Below the pieces are notes generated by a model that saw only the letters and a list, made by a program, of their open reading frames with translations, did no database searches and had not been told where the DNA came from. Positions 8,403 to 17,918 of a stretch of DNA of 64,000 bases are shown here, piece after piece (the stretch's first letter is position 1; each line of letters begins with the position of its first letter). Origin of the DNA: Caldilineaceae bacterium (GTDB taxonomy: Bacteria > Chloroflexota > Anaerolineae > Caldilineales > Caldilineaceae); the NCBI GenBank assembly GCA_022821585.1, contig JAJEDI010000071.1, forward strand, positions 1-64,000, read 5' to 3'. The position numbers and the translations under genes were made by a program.

Positions 8403-9551
8403 TTAGAAGCTGGAGTAGGGGTCAAGAGCGTCGCGCAGGCCGTCGCCGATGAAGTTGAAGGCAAGGACCGTCGCCATGATGAAGAATGCCGGCGCGATCA
8501 GCCATGGCATCTGCGAGAGAAACGAGACTTTCTGGGCGTCCTGAAGCAACACGCCCCAACTGATCATCGGTGGCTGGATACCGAGGCCGAGAAAGCTCAA
8601 GGCAGTTTCGCCAAGAATAATGCCGGGAACGGCCAGCGTTGCCGCCACGATTACGTAGCTCAGATTGGTGGGCAGGATGTGGCGAACTAGAATCCACCAG
8701 GTGCCGCCGCCTCCCATGCGCGACGCGAGCACGAACTCCTCCGATTTGACGGCGAGCGTCATGCCGCGCACAACACGCGCCAGGCCGCCCCAGCCGACGA
8801 TCGAAAGCAGGATCGTGATGAGCAGGAAGATGCGAATCGAACTCCAGTGACGCGGCAGCGACAGAGAAAGCGCCATCCACAACGGCAGGCTGGGAAAGGA
8901 AAGCAGCACTTCGATGCCGCGCTGGATGACGGCGTCGACCGCGCCGCCGAGGTACCCGGACGCCATGCCGATGACAATGCCCAGTACGAGGCTGATGGCG
9001 ACGCCAATCAGGCCGACAGTAGTTGAGATGCGGCCGCCAAAAAGGATGCGGGAGAAGAGATCACGGCCCTGGGTGTCGGTGCCCAGGAGAAAGACCGGCG
9101 AATCCTGCGCGCCGAACAGATGCAGGTCGCTGTCCCAGAATAGGAATGTGTACTCGTCTCCGCGCACGAAGAGCCGCAGAGGAAAGCGCAGTGTCGTATC
9201 TTTCGTGTACATGCGCTCCATCGTTTTCGGGTCGCGCGACTGCACGGTGGCGTACACGAACGGCCGCAGGTGGAACTTGCCTTCTGCATCAATGAAAGTG
9301 GGCAGAAGCGGAGGATGCGCCACCTTTTCCAGGAAGCGCGTGTTCGGATCATACGGAGCGAAGAAGGGACACACCAGTGTTATCAGGTAGATGAAAACGA
9401 GCGCAAACGCTGCGACCACGGCAGCATGGTTTCTCAGAAAGCGCAGGTAGATGAGGCGGCCGTAGGAGACCTGTTTGGTTACGTCGAACCGCTCTTCCGT
9501 CTCGGTTTCGTTCAGGGGGAGCGGGCCGTCTTCCGCAGCGTTTTGCACCAC
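8403..9551 (-). CDS. ABC transporter permease, DppC/OppC type
   Basis: The 382-residue protein has an N-terminal OppC-type tail followed by six membrane segments; the first is at about 38-60. The periplasmic loop after the first segment is longer than usual (about 120 residues, including LFGAQDSPVFLLGTDTQGRD). The DTQGRDLFSRILFGGRIS and LVRHILPTNLSYVIV regions and the closing SWGVLLQDAQ are family signatures; the latter part holds the ATPase-contacting EAA-like loop. It ends only 45 bp before the ATPase gene and starts 12 bp after the DppB-type permease, so the four transport genes form one unit. Confidence 0.93.
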   Translation of the reverse strand: MVQNAAEDGPLPLNETETEERFDVTKQVSYGRLIYLRFLRNHAAVVAAFALVFIYLITLVCPFFAPYDPNTRFLEKVAHPPLLPTFIDAEGKFHLRPFVYATVQSRDPKTMERMYTKDTTLRFPLRLFVRGDEYTFLFWDSDLHLFGAQDSPVFLLGTDTQGRDLFSRILFGGRISTTVGLIGVAISLVLGIVIGMASGYLGGAVDAVIQRGIEVLLSFPSLPLWMALSLSLPRHWSSIRIFLLITILLSIVGWGGLARVVRGMTLAVKSEEFVLASRMGGGGTWWILVRHILPTNLSYVIVAATLAVPGIILGETALSFLGLGIQPPMISWGVLLQDAQKVSFLSQMPWLIAPAFFIMATVLAFNFIGDGLRDALDPYSSF

Positions 9552-9563
9552 GCAGAGCTCCTT

Positions 9564-10559
9564 CTAACTTTCAAATCGTATGCGCGGGTCAAGCCAGGCC
9601 AGGGCGAGGTCCGCGAGGAAATTGCCGATGACGAGAGCCAACGTCAGGACAACGAGAATGCTGCAGGCGAGGTATACGTCCTCACCCAGTAAGGCCTCGA
9701 GCAGCAGCGGGCCGATCAGAGGCAGCGTCAGCACGATGGCGACGATTGTTGAGCCGCTGATGATCTGCGGGAAGCGCAGGCCGATGCTGGAAATAATCGG
9801 ATTGATGGCGACGCGCAAGGCGTGGCGAAAATAGACCTTGGCGCCGGATAGCCCTTTCATGCGCGCGGTGTCGATATACGGCTCGCCCAGCGTGTCAAGC
9901 ATGCGCGCGCGCATGACGCGAATCGTGCTCGCCGTGTCGCCCAGCCCCACGATGAACAGGATGATCCAGACATGTTTGAGCATGTCCACGAACTTGGCCC
10001 AGGACCATTCCGCCGTCACATATTCGGGGGAGAACAGGCCGGCAACCGTGGTCGCGCCGAGCAAAGTGACCGATAACAGCAGAAAGACGAGCGCTGTGAT
10101 GAAACTGGGCACAGAGACCCCCAATAGCGCGAGGAAAGTGAAAGAGTGGTCCCATGCCGAATACTGTTTGATGGCAGAGAGCATGCCTATCGGGACCGAC
10201 ACCACGAACATGAAGATGAGGGTAGCGATGCTGATCCAGATGGTCAGGCTGAGGCGCTCCCCCATGAGCTCGCTGGCGGGGCGATTGTGCTGCATAGAGT
10301 AGCCCATGTCGCCCTTCATCAGCGACCAGGCCCATTTGCCAAAGCGGATGAACCAGTTTTCGCCAAGGCCGTAGCGCGCCCGGTACATCTCCACGGTCGA
10401 GTCAATGACCTTAGGGTCGACGTTTTGGTCGGTCAGTTGCTCGCGCAGCGTGGTGAGGAAGTCGCCGGGCGGGAGTTCCACGATGATGAAGCTGACCAGC
10501 ATGACCACGACCATGACGATGATCATCTGGAGGAAACGCTGCAAAATGTAGGTTCTCAT
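9564..10559 (-). CDS. ABC transporter permease, DppB/OppB type
   Basis: The 331-residue protein begins MRTYILQRFLQMIIVMVVVM, the standard OppB N-terminal membrane helix, and continues with LPPGDFLTTL, YGLGENWFIRFGKWAWSLMKG and the cytoplasmic loop RMKGLSGAKVYFRHALRVA that docks the ATPase. Six membrane segments are expected. It pairs with the DppC-type permease 12 bp downstream. A 288-bp gap with a 20-bp palindrome and a long hairpin separates it from the binding-protein gene. Confidence 0.93.
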   Translation of the reverse strand: MRTYILQRFLQMIIVMVVVMLVSFIIVELPPGDFLTTLREQLTDQNVDPKVIDSTVEMYRARYGLGENWFIRFGKWAWSLMKGDMGYSMQHNRPASELMGERLSLTIWISIATLIFMFVVSVPIGMLSAIKQYSAWDHSFTFLALLGVSVPSFITALVFLLLSVTLLGATTVAGLFSPEYVTAEWSWAKFVDMLKHVWIILFIVGLGDTASTIRVMRARMLDTLGEPYIDTARMKGLSGAKVYFRHALRVAINPIISSIGLRFPQIISGSTIVAIVLTLPLIGPLLLEALLGEDVYLACSILVVLTLALVIGNFLADLALAWLDPRIRFES

Positions 10560-10626
10560 GGAACGTCAATGAAGAGCGGTCTGTAGTGGGTGGTACAGTG
10601 ATTCAAGATAACCTACGCTCAGTGGC

Positions 10627-10646
10627 CGGCAAAACGCGTTTTGCCG
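10627..10646. promoter_or_regulatory. 20-bp perfect palindrome between binding protein and permease genes
   Basis: The sequence CGGCAAAACGCGTTTTGCCG is its own reverse complement over all 20 bases. It lies 68 bp upstream of the OppB-type permease. It could be a repressor operator (LacI/GntR-type regulators bind comparable sites) or a short hairpin in the mRNA. No regulator gene is adjacent. Confidence 0.5.
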
Positions 10647-10725
10647 ACCGATGGTCTGAGCTACGTACGCGCCATCCTGTATCCCACGACGCCCTAGCGG
10701 CTTAGCGGCGCACGAGAGAATAAGA

Positions 10726-10780
10726 GAGCCTTTCACAGATCGTCAGGCCTGTTCAACAGGTGAAGATCAGCGAAAGGCTC
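10726..10780 (-). terminator. Long hairpin after the binding-protein gene, attenuator or RNA-stabilising element
   Basis: GAGCCTTTC (10726-10734) and GAAAGGCTC (10772-10780) are perfect complements; inside them GATC/GATC and a CCTGTtcaACAGG stem add further pairing. On the minus strand it follows the binding-protein stop by 67 bases and is followed by TCTTATTCT. In importer operons such elements commonly keep binding-protein mRNA more abundant than permease mRNA; that role is inferred here. Confidence 0.55.
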
Positions 10781-10847
10781 CTCATTTCACATGACATAAA
10801 GCCGCAGCTGGGCGGCGAGCAAGTCGCTCGCGAACATGCGGCAGCCG

Positions 10848-12839
10848 TTACTCAGTCCAGAACCAGGAACGCGGCCAGAACTCCTCGTCTCCCGCGCCCA
10901 GTTTCCAGGGGATCTCCTCTTCCCTGCCCCAGATTCCGCGTAGCTTCTTATTGGCAACCAGGACGTGCGGCACCGTCTGCACCATGCCGATGAACCAGCA
11001 GGTATCGGCCATCCACACGCGGCGCTCATGGATCAGCTCCTCGCGTTCTTCCTCGCTGATGACGCTGAGAATCTTGTCGCCCAGTTCAAGGAAGTACTTG
11101 AGATCGTCAGGCGGCTCAACACCCTGGACCTCGTCAGCAGGCAAATCCCTTGTCACCCACCAGCGGTAGGAGGGTGCGCCCCAGCGCAGCCCCGTGCTGT
11201 GCTTGAGGTCGAACATGACGTCGCCGCCAATGCTTGAACGAACATAGGCGTGCGAAATGCCCTCTCTCCACTCGGCGATCATATCGCCGGGCGACGCCAC
11301 CGTGACGACTGTACGCAGCCCAATCGCGTTCCAGCCCTCCGCGGCAATCTCCGCCGATTCCTGCGCGCCGGGATGCCAGCCGGGCGCGGAGCCGAGAATG
11401 AAGGTCATGGTTTCGCCGTTCTCGTAGGTGCGGAACCCTTCGTCGTCTCTCTCTGTTATGCCCAGGTCGTCCAGCATCTGCGAAGCGGCTTCGGGATTGT
11501 ATTCGACCCACTTGCCATCGATCTCCGGGTCAAAGACGCCGGGCAGGCTGAAACCGTGCCCGATCTTGCCAAGTCCGAAGTAGGCCGTCTCGTTGATGGT
11601 GGCGCGATCGATCGCGATCGAGAGGGCGCGGCGGAAGTCGGCCTGCTTGAGGAGGGCGTCCATGTTTTCATCATCGGCGTGAGCACTGAAATAGATGCCC
11701 TGCTGGGCCCCTTCGGGCTTGATCGTGTAAATGAAATCAAGCGTGTCGCCAGCCTGTTCGTTCAGGAATGGCACGTCGGTCACGGAGCCGAGACGGCGCT
11801 CCCAATGGGTCTCCCCCGCGACCAGCTTGAGCAGAATGACATCCTTGTCGCGTGAGCCAAGCAGGAGATTCTCCATCACCTCGATATATGGCATCTGCTG
11901 ACCCCAACGGTCTACGCAGTGGAAATAGTGGTTGCGGTCGAGACGGGCGATCTGACCTTCCGCGTATTCGAAAGGCTTCCAGCCCCAGAGCACCGGACGC
12001 TCGGGGTCCTGAATCGTCATCTGGAAGGGCAGTCGGTCCTGCACCTCCTTCTGAAACTGCTCCTTGGGATCGTCGTACTTGTCCATCCGGTTATAGTCGG
12101 GATGGTACTTCTGCACGTAGTGGGGCGCTGACTGGCTCCACAGACCGGCTTCGCCGCCGGCAACGCCGCGGCTCAATTCGAGGAAGAGCGAGTTTGGATT
12201 GGCGAACTCAAAGCGGACTGTGAAGTCGTCCACGGCCACGATTCTGTCGGTCGTGGTCTCCATGCCTGCCCAGCCCATCGGCGCATCCAGATACTCTGAG
12301 TGGATGACATTGTCGTAGTACCACTGCATGTCGTGGGCGGTCAACGGTGTGCCGTCAGACCACTTATGGCCTTCGCGCAAGTGGAATGTGAAGCTGGTGG
12401 CGTCGTCTGAGACTTCCCAACTCTCCGCCATGTCGGCAACGAAAGTGCGGGTATCGTCAGCCGTGTAGCGGGCCAGGCCGAAAGTCGCCAGGCCGTTGAT
12501 GCCGCCCGCATTACCGATGCGGACCGTGCCGCCGTACTGGCCCTGCTCCTTCTCCATCGCAACGACGTCGTAGTCCGTCCACACGAGCGGATTCGCCGGC
12601 AACCGTTCATCGACGGGAGGTAGCTCACCGGCACTGACAAGCTCGGCGCTGGTTGGGCTCTCCGTGTACTGACCTGTCGTAGCGGCTGGCAGTTCTGCCG
12701 CCGCTTCAGTCTCTGCCTGCGCTTCCGCCGGTTCCTCTGCCGGCGCTGCGGGCGCACCACAGGCCACCAGCGCGCTTCCGAGGACGGTCATGGTGGACAC
12801 GCGAATGAATTGGCGTCGAGAAATTACATGCTTCTTCAT
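10848..12839 (-). CDS. ABC transporter substrate-binding lipoprotein, family 5 (DppA/OppA type)
   Basis: The 663-residue protein starts at ATG 12839 behind AAGGGAGCGAAAC; a longer frame to 12890 has no such site. The N-terminus MKKHVISRRQFIRV...ALVACGAP combines a twin-arginine-like RR and a lipobox with Cys27, so it is exported and lipid-anchored. A Glu/Ala/Pro linker follows. SBP_bac_5 hallmarks are TFHLREGHKWSDGTPLTAHD (about 150-170) and YFGLGKIGHGFSLP near the middle. It is the first gene of a six-gene minus-strand operon with permeases, fused ATPase and two dehydrogenases. Family members bind peptides, opines, glycosides or nickel; the company of sugar-type dehydrogenases argues for a non-peptide ligand here. 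Confidence 0.93.
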   Translation of the reverse strand: MKKHVISRRQFIRVSTMTVLGSALVACGAPAAPAEEPAEAQAETEAAAELPAATTGQYTESPTSAELVSAGELPPVDERLPANPLVWTDYDVVAMEKEQGQYGGTVRIGNAGGINGLATFGLARYTADDTRTFVADMAESWEVSDDATSFTFHLREGHKWSDGTPLTAHDMQWYYDNVIHSEYLDAPMGWAGMETTTDRIVAVDDFTVRFEFANPNSLFLELSRGVAGGEAGLWSQSAPHYVQKYHPDYNRMDKYDDPKEQFQKEVQDRLPFQMTIQDPERPVLWGWKPFEYAEGQIARLDRNHYFHCVDRWGQQMPYIEVMENLLLGSRDKDVILLKLVAGETHWERRLGSVTDVPFLNEQAGDTLDFIYTIKPEGAQQGIYFSAHADDENMDALLKQADFRRALSIAIDRATINETAYFGLGKIGHGFSLPGVFDPEIDGKWVEYNPEAASQMLDDLGITERDDEGFRTYENGETMTFILGSAPGWHPGAQESAEIAAEGWNAIGLRTVVTVASPGDMIAEWREGISHAYVRSSIGGDVMFDLKHSTGLRWGAPSYRWWVTRDLPADEVQGVEPPDDLKYFLELGDKILSVISEEEREELIHERRVWMADTCWFIGMVQTVPHVLVANKKLRGIWGREEEIPWKLGAGDEEFWPRSWFWTE

Positions 12840-13111
12840 GTTTCGCTCCCTTATTGTAGGTTGGCTTGCATTACGCGCTACGCTTGGCAAAAGGAATCAA
12901 CGGAGAACCAGACTGGAGCCAATTTACCAAAATCAATGTAAAGTATACTCAGCAAACTATCGTCCGACAAATAAGATTTTTTGGGTCTGCTGCGCGCCGG
13001 ATATCGCCGACCGAGCGATGAGTCGAGGAATGAGTCGACCTAAAATTCAACGCAAGAGGACGAATCCAGGCAAGTCCAGCTGTCTACTGTCGGCTCTGAT
13101 TTTCGCCAGAC
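12840..13111. other. Intergenic region upstream of the importer operon
   Basis: This AT-richer stretch between the MetF terminator and the binding-protein start should hold the operon promoter. I see A/T-rich segments around 12925-12985 but no pair of boxes that I can defend. No coding frame or RNA gene is apparent. Confidence 0.4.
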
Positions 13112-13140
13112 AAAAAAAGAGCTACCGAAACCGGCAGCTC
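13112..13140 (-). terminator. Rho-independent terminator of the metF unit
   Basis: On the minus strand GAGCTGCCG and CGGTAGCTC form a stem (one G-T wobble) around a short loop, followed by seven T (plus-strand A run 13112-13118). It lies 27 bases after the metF stop codon. Confidence 0.85.
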
Positions 13141-13166
13141 CTGGCGTGTGAAACGAAGCAAAAAGG

Positions 13167-14138
13167 CTATCCCTTCGGCTTCTCCCGCAATATCCCCGCC
13201 CGCTCCACAATCTCCGGCACCGCCTCCTCCTGCCGGTAAGCCATGATATGCACCCCGTGCACCCCTTCAATCTGCTTCACCGCCTCGATGATCTCCACGC
13301 AGATCCGGATGCCCTCCTCACGCTTTCCCTTCCGCGGCGTCTTCGCCAGCCTGTCCACAACCGCATCCGGAATATGCACGCCCGGCACCCGGCTGCGCAT
13401 GAACTCCGCCGCCCGCTCCGAGCGCAGCGGCCCCACGCCCACCAGCAGATAGACCTTCTCGTGCAGCCCCATGTCCCGCGCCCGGCGCATGAACGCCTCG
13501 AATACCGGCACGTCGTAGCAGTACTGCGTCTGGATGAACTGTGCGCCCGCCTCGATCTTCTTGGCCAGACGCAGGTGCCGCAGATCCTGCGGCGGCACAA
13601 ACGGGTTCGCGGCCGCACCCAGGAAAAACTCCGGCGGCGTCGTCAACTTGCGCCCGCTCAGCAGGACCCCCTGGTCCCGCATGATCTGGGCCGTGCGCAG
13701 CAAATGCAGCGCGTCAAAGTCGAACACGCGTCGCGCCTCCGGCTGGTCTCCCGCGCTCACGTCATCGCCGGTCAGGCAGAGGACGTTGCGCACGCCCAGC
13801 GCGGCCGCGCCCAGCAGATCGCCCTGAATCGCGATGCGGTTCCGGTCCCGGCATCCCATCTGCAGGACCGGCTCATAGCCCGCCCGCGCCATCAGCGCAC
13901 AACAGGCCACGCTGCTCATGTGGCAGTTTGCGCCCGAACCGTCCGTCGCATTGATGCCGTCGCATACGTCGCCCAGCTCCGTGAGGTTGGCGTACACATC
14001 CTTCGGGTCCGCCGAATCCGGCGCGTTCAACTCCGCCGTCACGGCAAAGTGGCCGGCCTCCAGCACCTGCCGCAGTCGGGATTCGCCGCCATGCGATTCC
14101 CACTCACCGGCCGAAGAAGTGTGGTGTGGATCTGCCAT
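13167..14138 (-). CDS. metF: Methylenetetrahydrofolate reductase
   Basis: This 323-residue protein matches the FAD-dependent MetF family, which converts 5,10-methylene-tetrahydrofolate to the 5-methyl form for methionine synthesis. Seen are the opening barrel strand FAVTAELNAPDSAD with the family Glu36, the NATDG and CRDRN segments, LCLTGDD for flavin/folate contact, and GAQFIQTQYCYDV near 190, the most conserved stretch of the family. It ends in a Lys-rich tail. The gene follows a separate MTHFR C-terminal-domain gene by 95 bp on the same strand, an arrangement like the MetV-MetF pairs of acetogens and many anaerobes. Confidence 0.93.
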   Translation of the reverse strand: MADPHHTSSAGEWESHGGESRLRQVLEAGHFAVTAELNAPDSADPKDVYANLTELGDVCDGINATDGSGANCHMSSVACCALMARAGYEPVLQMGCRDRNRIAIQGDLLGAAALGVRNVLCLTGDDVSAGDQPEARRVFDFDALHLLRTAQIMRDQGVLLSGRKLTTPPEFFLGAAANPFVPPQDLRHLRLAKKIEAGAQFIQTQYCYDVPVFEAFMRRARDMGLHEKVYLLVGVGPLRSERAAEFMRSRVPGVHIPDAVVDRLAKTPRKGKREEGIRICVEIIEAVKQIEGVHGVHIMAYRQEEAVPEIVERAGILREKPKG

Positions 14139-14233
14139 GAGCGTGAAAGAGAGGTGGATTCTCGAAGTCAGAGGAACGAAAGTAAAGTCTCGGCTTGCGA
14201 GAGGTGCAGGGAGCAGAACGGCGTCGGACCGTT

Positions 14234-14719
14234 CTACTCCAGATCAATCGCCGACCAGCCGGTAGGCTGCTGCGCGTCGATGCCCTCCAGCAGGTTCAGC
14301 CACGCGCTGCTGTTCTGTAATGCGCGGTTCACAGGCGGCTGCAGAAGCTGGATTTCGCCTCCGTAGCGTCCCATCTGCGCGTCCCGCCGCCACGCCTGCA
14401 CCCATACGCACGGCATCTCCGGGATCACCTCGCAGTGCCCGTTCTGCCGCACGCCTCCGCAAGGCCCGTTGCGCAGATTCTTCGGACAGTTCATCGGGCA
14501 GGTCATGCCCGTGCTGTGCAGTATACACTGCCCGCACATCTGGCAGTTGAACAGATAGCCCTTTGATACCTCTTCGCTCCAAACGAACACCCGCTCAGTG
14601 AACCCCGCTGGCAGAACTCGCTTCAGCAGTGGGTAAAGCAGTTGCAAGGCCGCCTTCGAGCCCGCATAGACGCCTTCCAACAGCCGCGGCCGATTCTTAA
14701 ACCACTCACTTCCCGGCAT
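14234..14719 (-). CDS. Methylenetetrahydrofolate reductase C-terminal-type zinc protein (MetV-like)
   Basis: The 161-residue protein (start chosen at MPGSEWFKNRP, matching the usual N-terminus of relatives; longer starts at 14761 or 14800 are possible) contains eight cysteines in a compact block: CQMCGQC (59-65), CPMNC (74-78), Cys87, Cys96 and Cys104. This is the MTHFR_C (PF12225-like) pattern, expected to bind zinc or iron-sulfur. In acetogens the equivalent MetV subunit works with MetF. The gene directly precedes metF, supporting a two-subunit reductase. The electron donor is not shown. Confidence 0.82.
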   Translation of the reverse strand: MPGSEWFKNRPRLLEGVYAGSKAALQLLYPLLKRVLPAGFTERVFVWSEEVSKGYLFNCQMCGQCILHSTGMTCPMNCPKNLRNGPCGGVRQNGHCEVIPEMPCVWVQAWRRDAQMGRYGGEIQLLQPPVNRALQNSSAWLNLLEGIDAQQPTGWSAIDLE

Positions 14720-14832
14720 TCTCTTGGACTCGGCAAACGAAGACACCGTACCCCTACCCATTCCTTTCTGAAACCTGCACCGGCACCCCGATAATACCAC
14801 ATCAGGACCCGTTCACTTCAGCCCCGCTGCCG

Positions 14833-14861
14833 CCACTGACCACTGACCACTGACTACTGCC
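14833..14861. repeat. Heptanucleotide tandem repeat (TGACCAC/TGACTAC)
   Basis: Consecutive 7-bp units ending in ACTACTGC overlap the 3' end of the RraA-like gene: its TAG stop codon (14856-14854) lies in the last unit. Confidence 0.8.
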
Positions 14862-15588
14862 GTTCTTTCCACGCCTCGTACTCCGCCTGCGCGTCCTCGC
14901 GCAGCGGATAGTACTTGCGCAAATCTCCCCCCTCGGCCAGCCGCATGCGCGAGAACTCCTCCCACTCCGCGTGCTCGCCGGCCTTATCCAGCAGCTCCTC
15001 CGCCAGCGCGATCGGCACGACGACCACCCCGTCGTCGTCGGCAACGATGATGTCGCCCGGCATCACCAGCGTATCGCCGCAGGCCACCGGCACATTCACC
15101 GCGAACGGGAAAATGCTCGTCTGCGTGTGGAAGTTCGGCGTAACGCCCCGCAGCCACAACCCCAGCTCCAACCCCTGCGCCTTGGGATAGTCGCGGATAC
15201 AGCCGTCGATGACCACACCCACCCCGCCTCGCCCCTGGAAGTAGGTCAGCATCATCTCGCCAAAAACGCCGCTCGCCATATTCGCCCGCGCGTCGACAAC
15301 CACCATGTCCCCCGGCTGCGTATGGTACAGGACATGGCGGTGAAGCTGCTTCTCCGGGTCGTTGTATTCGTCGACGCTGTACTGGTCCTCCCGCTTGGGC
15401 ATGAACTGAAGCGTCAACGCCGGCCCCGCCGCGACCCTCCCGGGCGTCCACGGCCTCGGCCCGCGAATCTGCGGGTCGCTGATTCCCATCCTGCTCAACT
15501 CTCCGCTGGCCGTTGCCGACCCAATCTCCGCCAGCCCCTCTACCAGCGCCCGCGGCGGTCGCTGAATGTCCTCCGTCCTGACCGTCAT
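14854..15588 (-). CDS. RraA-like / 4-hydroxy-4-methyl-2-oxoglutarate aldolase-type protein
   Basis: The 244-residue protein starts at ATG 15588 behind GGAGGGGGAGAG. The family core is clear: GDMVVVDARANMASGVFGEM followed by GVVIDGCIRD, giving the G-x20-R-D arrangement that binds the metal and pyruvyl group in HMG aldolases. RraA of E. coli, which inhibits RNase E, shares this fold but lacks catalysis. At this length, and in a bacterium with many catabolic genes, an aldolase or decarboxylase acting on a small keto acid is more likely than an RNase regulator. It stands alone, with a second paralogue at 51.1 kb. Confidence 0.85.
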   Translation of the reverse strand: MTVRTEDIQRPPRALVEGLAEIGSATASGELSRMGISDPQIRGPRPWTPGRVAAGPALTLQFMPKREDQYSVDEYNDPEKQLHRHVLYHTQPGDMVVVDARANMASGVFGEMMLTYFQGRGGVGVVIDGCIRDYPKAQGLELGLWLRGVTPNFHTQTSIFPFAVNVPVACGDTLVMPGDIIVADDDGVVVVPIALAEELLDKAGEHAEWEEFSRMRLAEGGDLRKYYPLREDAQAEYEAWKERQ

Positions 15589-16004
15589 CTCTCCCCCTCC
15601 GGCATTTAAAATTGTCACGCTTATCAACGGGCTCTATCCAAGAGTGCTCCGATTCACCTACCCCAAGCACCTGCGCCGCCCCAATTATAGCCCTTTCCTC
15701 ACCCTCCCAAGAATCCCAATTCAGTCATCCAGGAAACGCGACCCCCACTCCTCACTCCTCTCCCTCCTGGTTCCCGGCACCCTGCGCGGGCGGTGTTACC
15801 GAAAACTCAACCCTGGAAACTGAAAACTCAGAATACCGCCCTTTCGGATGCAGGATTCCTTTCCCGCCATCATCCCGTATGGTAGAATCTCTGAAAGTTC
15901 ATCCGTTCGAAAGCGACTTCCTGTCAGACTCGTTCGTCCCAAAGGCCAACGGGTAGAACACGCGCGGCAGTTCGTCTGACTGATATCGGCTCAGGATTCT
16001 CCCA
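15589..16004. other. Intergenic region between RraA-like and S41 protease genes
   Basis: No gene is visible in these 416 bases. AAACT-containing short repeats (GAAACTGAAAACTC-like, 15809-15830) resemble tracts seen near 18873 and 38480. The promoter of the S41 protease gene should lie in the right half. Confidence 0.5.
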
Positions 16005-17300
<1,296 letters not shown>

Positions 17301-17332
17301 AGAGCCGCTCCTACAGACTACGAATACAGAAA

Positions 17333-17839
17333 TTGGCTAAGAATAAGCAACAGACCGCCCCGACCGGGCCTCGCACCGTCGCCACGAACCGCAAGGCCCG
17401 TCACGAATACTTCATCGAGGAGACCTTCGAAGCCGGCATCGCCCTGACCGGGACAGAGATCAAATCGGTGCGCGCCGGCTCCGTGAACCTGCGCGAGGGC
17501 TTCGTTCTCGTCCGCAACGGCGAGGCCTGGCTCATGGGCGTGCATATCGCCCAGTATCGACACGGCAACCGCGCCAACCACGAGGAAACACGCTCCCGCA
17601 AGCTCCTCCTCCACCGGCGCCAGATCGATCACCTGCACGCCCGCGCCACCCAGCGCAACTGGACAATCGTCCCGCTGCGCATGTACATCAACGACGCCGG
17701 CCTCGCCAAGGTCCAGATCGCCCTCGTACGCGGCAAAAGACAGTACGACAAACGCCAGTCCATCGCCCGGCGCGACGCCGAACGCGACGTCAGCCGCGCC
17801 CTCAAACAGCAGTACCGCGACGGCAACGGGCGCGGTTAG
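17333..17839 (+). CDS. smpB: SsrA-binding protein SmpB
   Basis: The 168-residue protein has the SmpB beta-barrel: ATNRKARHEYFIEETFEAG, LTGTEIKSVRAGSVNLREGF, the conserved RKLLLHRRQI and the basic tail VRGKRQYDKRQSIARRDAERD that reaches into the ribosomal A site. It binds tmRNA and rescues stalled ribosomes. The frame starts at TTG 17333 (Leu-less start MAKNKQ); no clear ribosome-binding site precedes it. No tmRNA gene was found nearby. A 16S rRNA methyltransferase gene follows 79 bp downstream on the same strand. Confidence 0.96.
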   Translation: MAKNKQQTAPTGPRTVATNRKARHEYFIEETFEAGIALTGTEIKSVRAGSVNLREGFVLVRNGEAWLMGVHIAQYRHGNRANHEETRSRKLLLHRRQIDHLHARATQRNWTIVPLRMYINDAGLAKVQIALVRGKRQYDKRQSIARRDAERDVSRALKQQYRDGNGRG

Positions 17840-17918
17840 CCGGTCCACTGACAGCTGCACCATGGACGAATGCAGCCCCGCCTAACTGGCCGCCACCAAT
17901 CCAATAGCCGCAACCACA

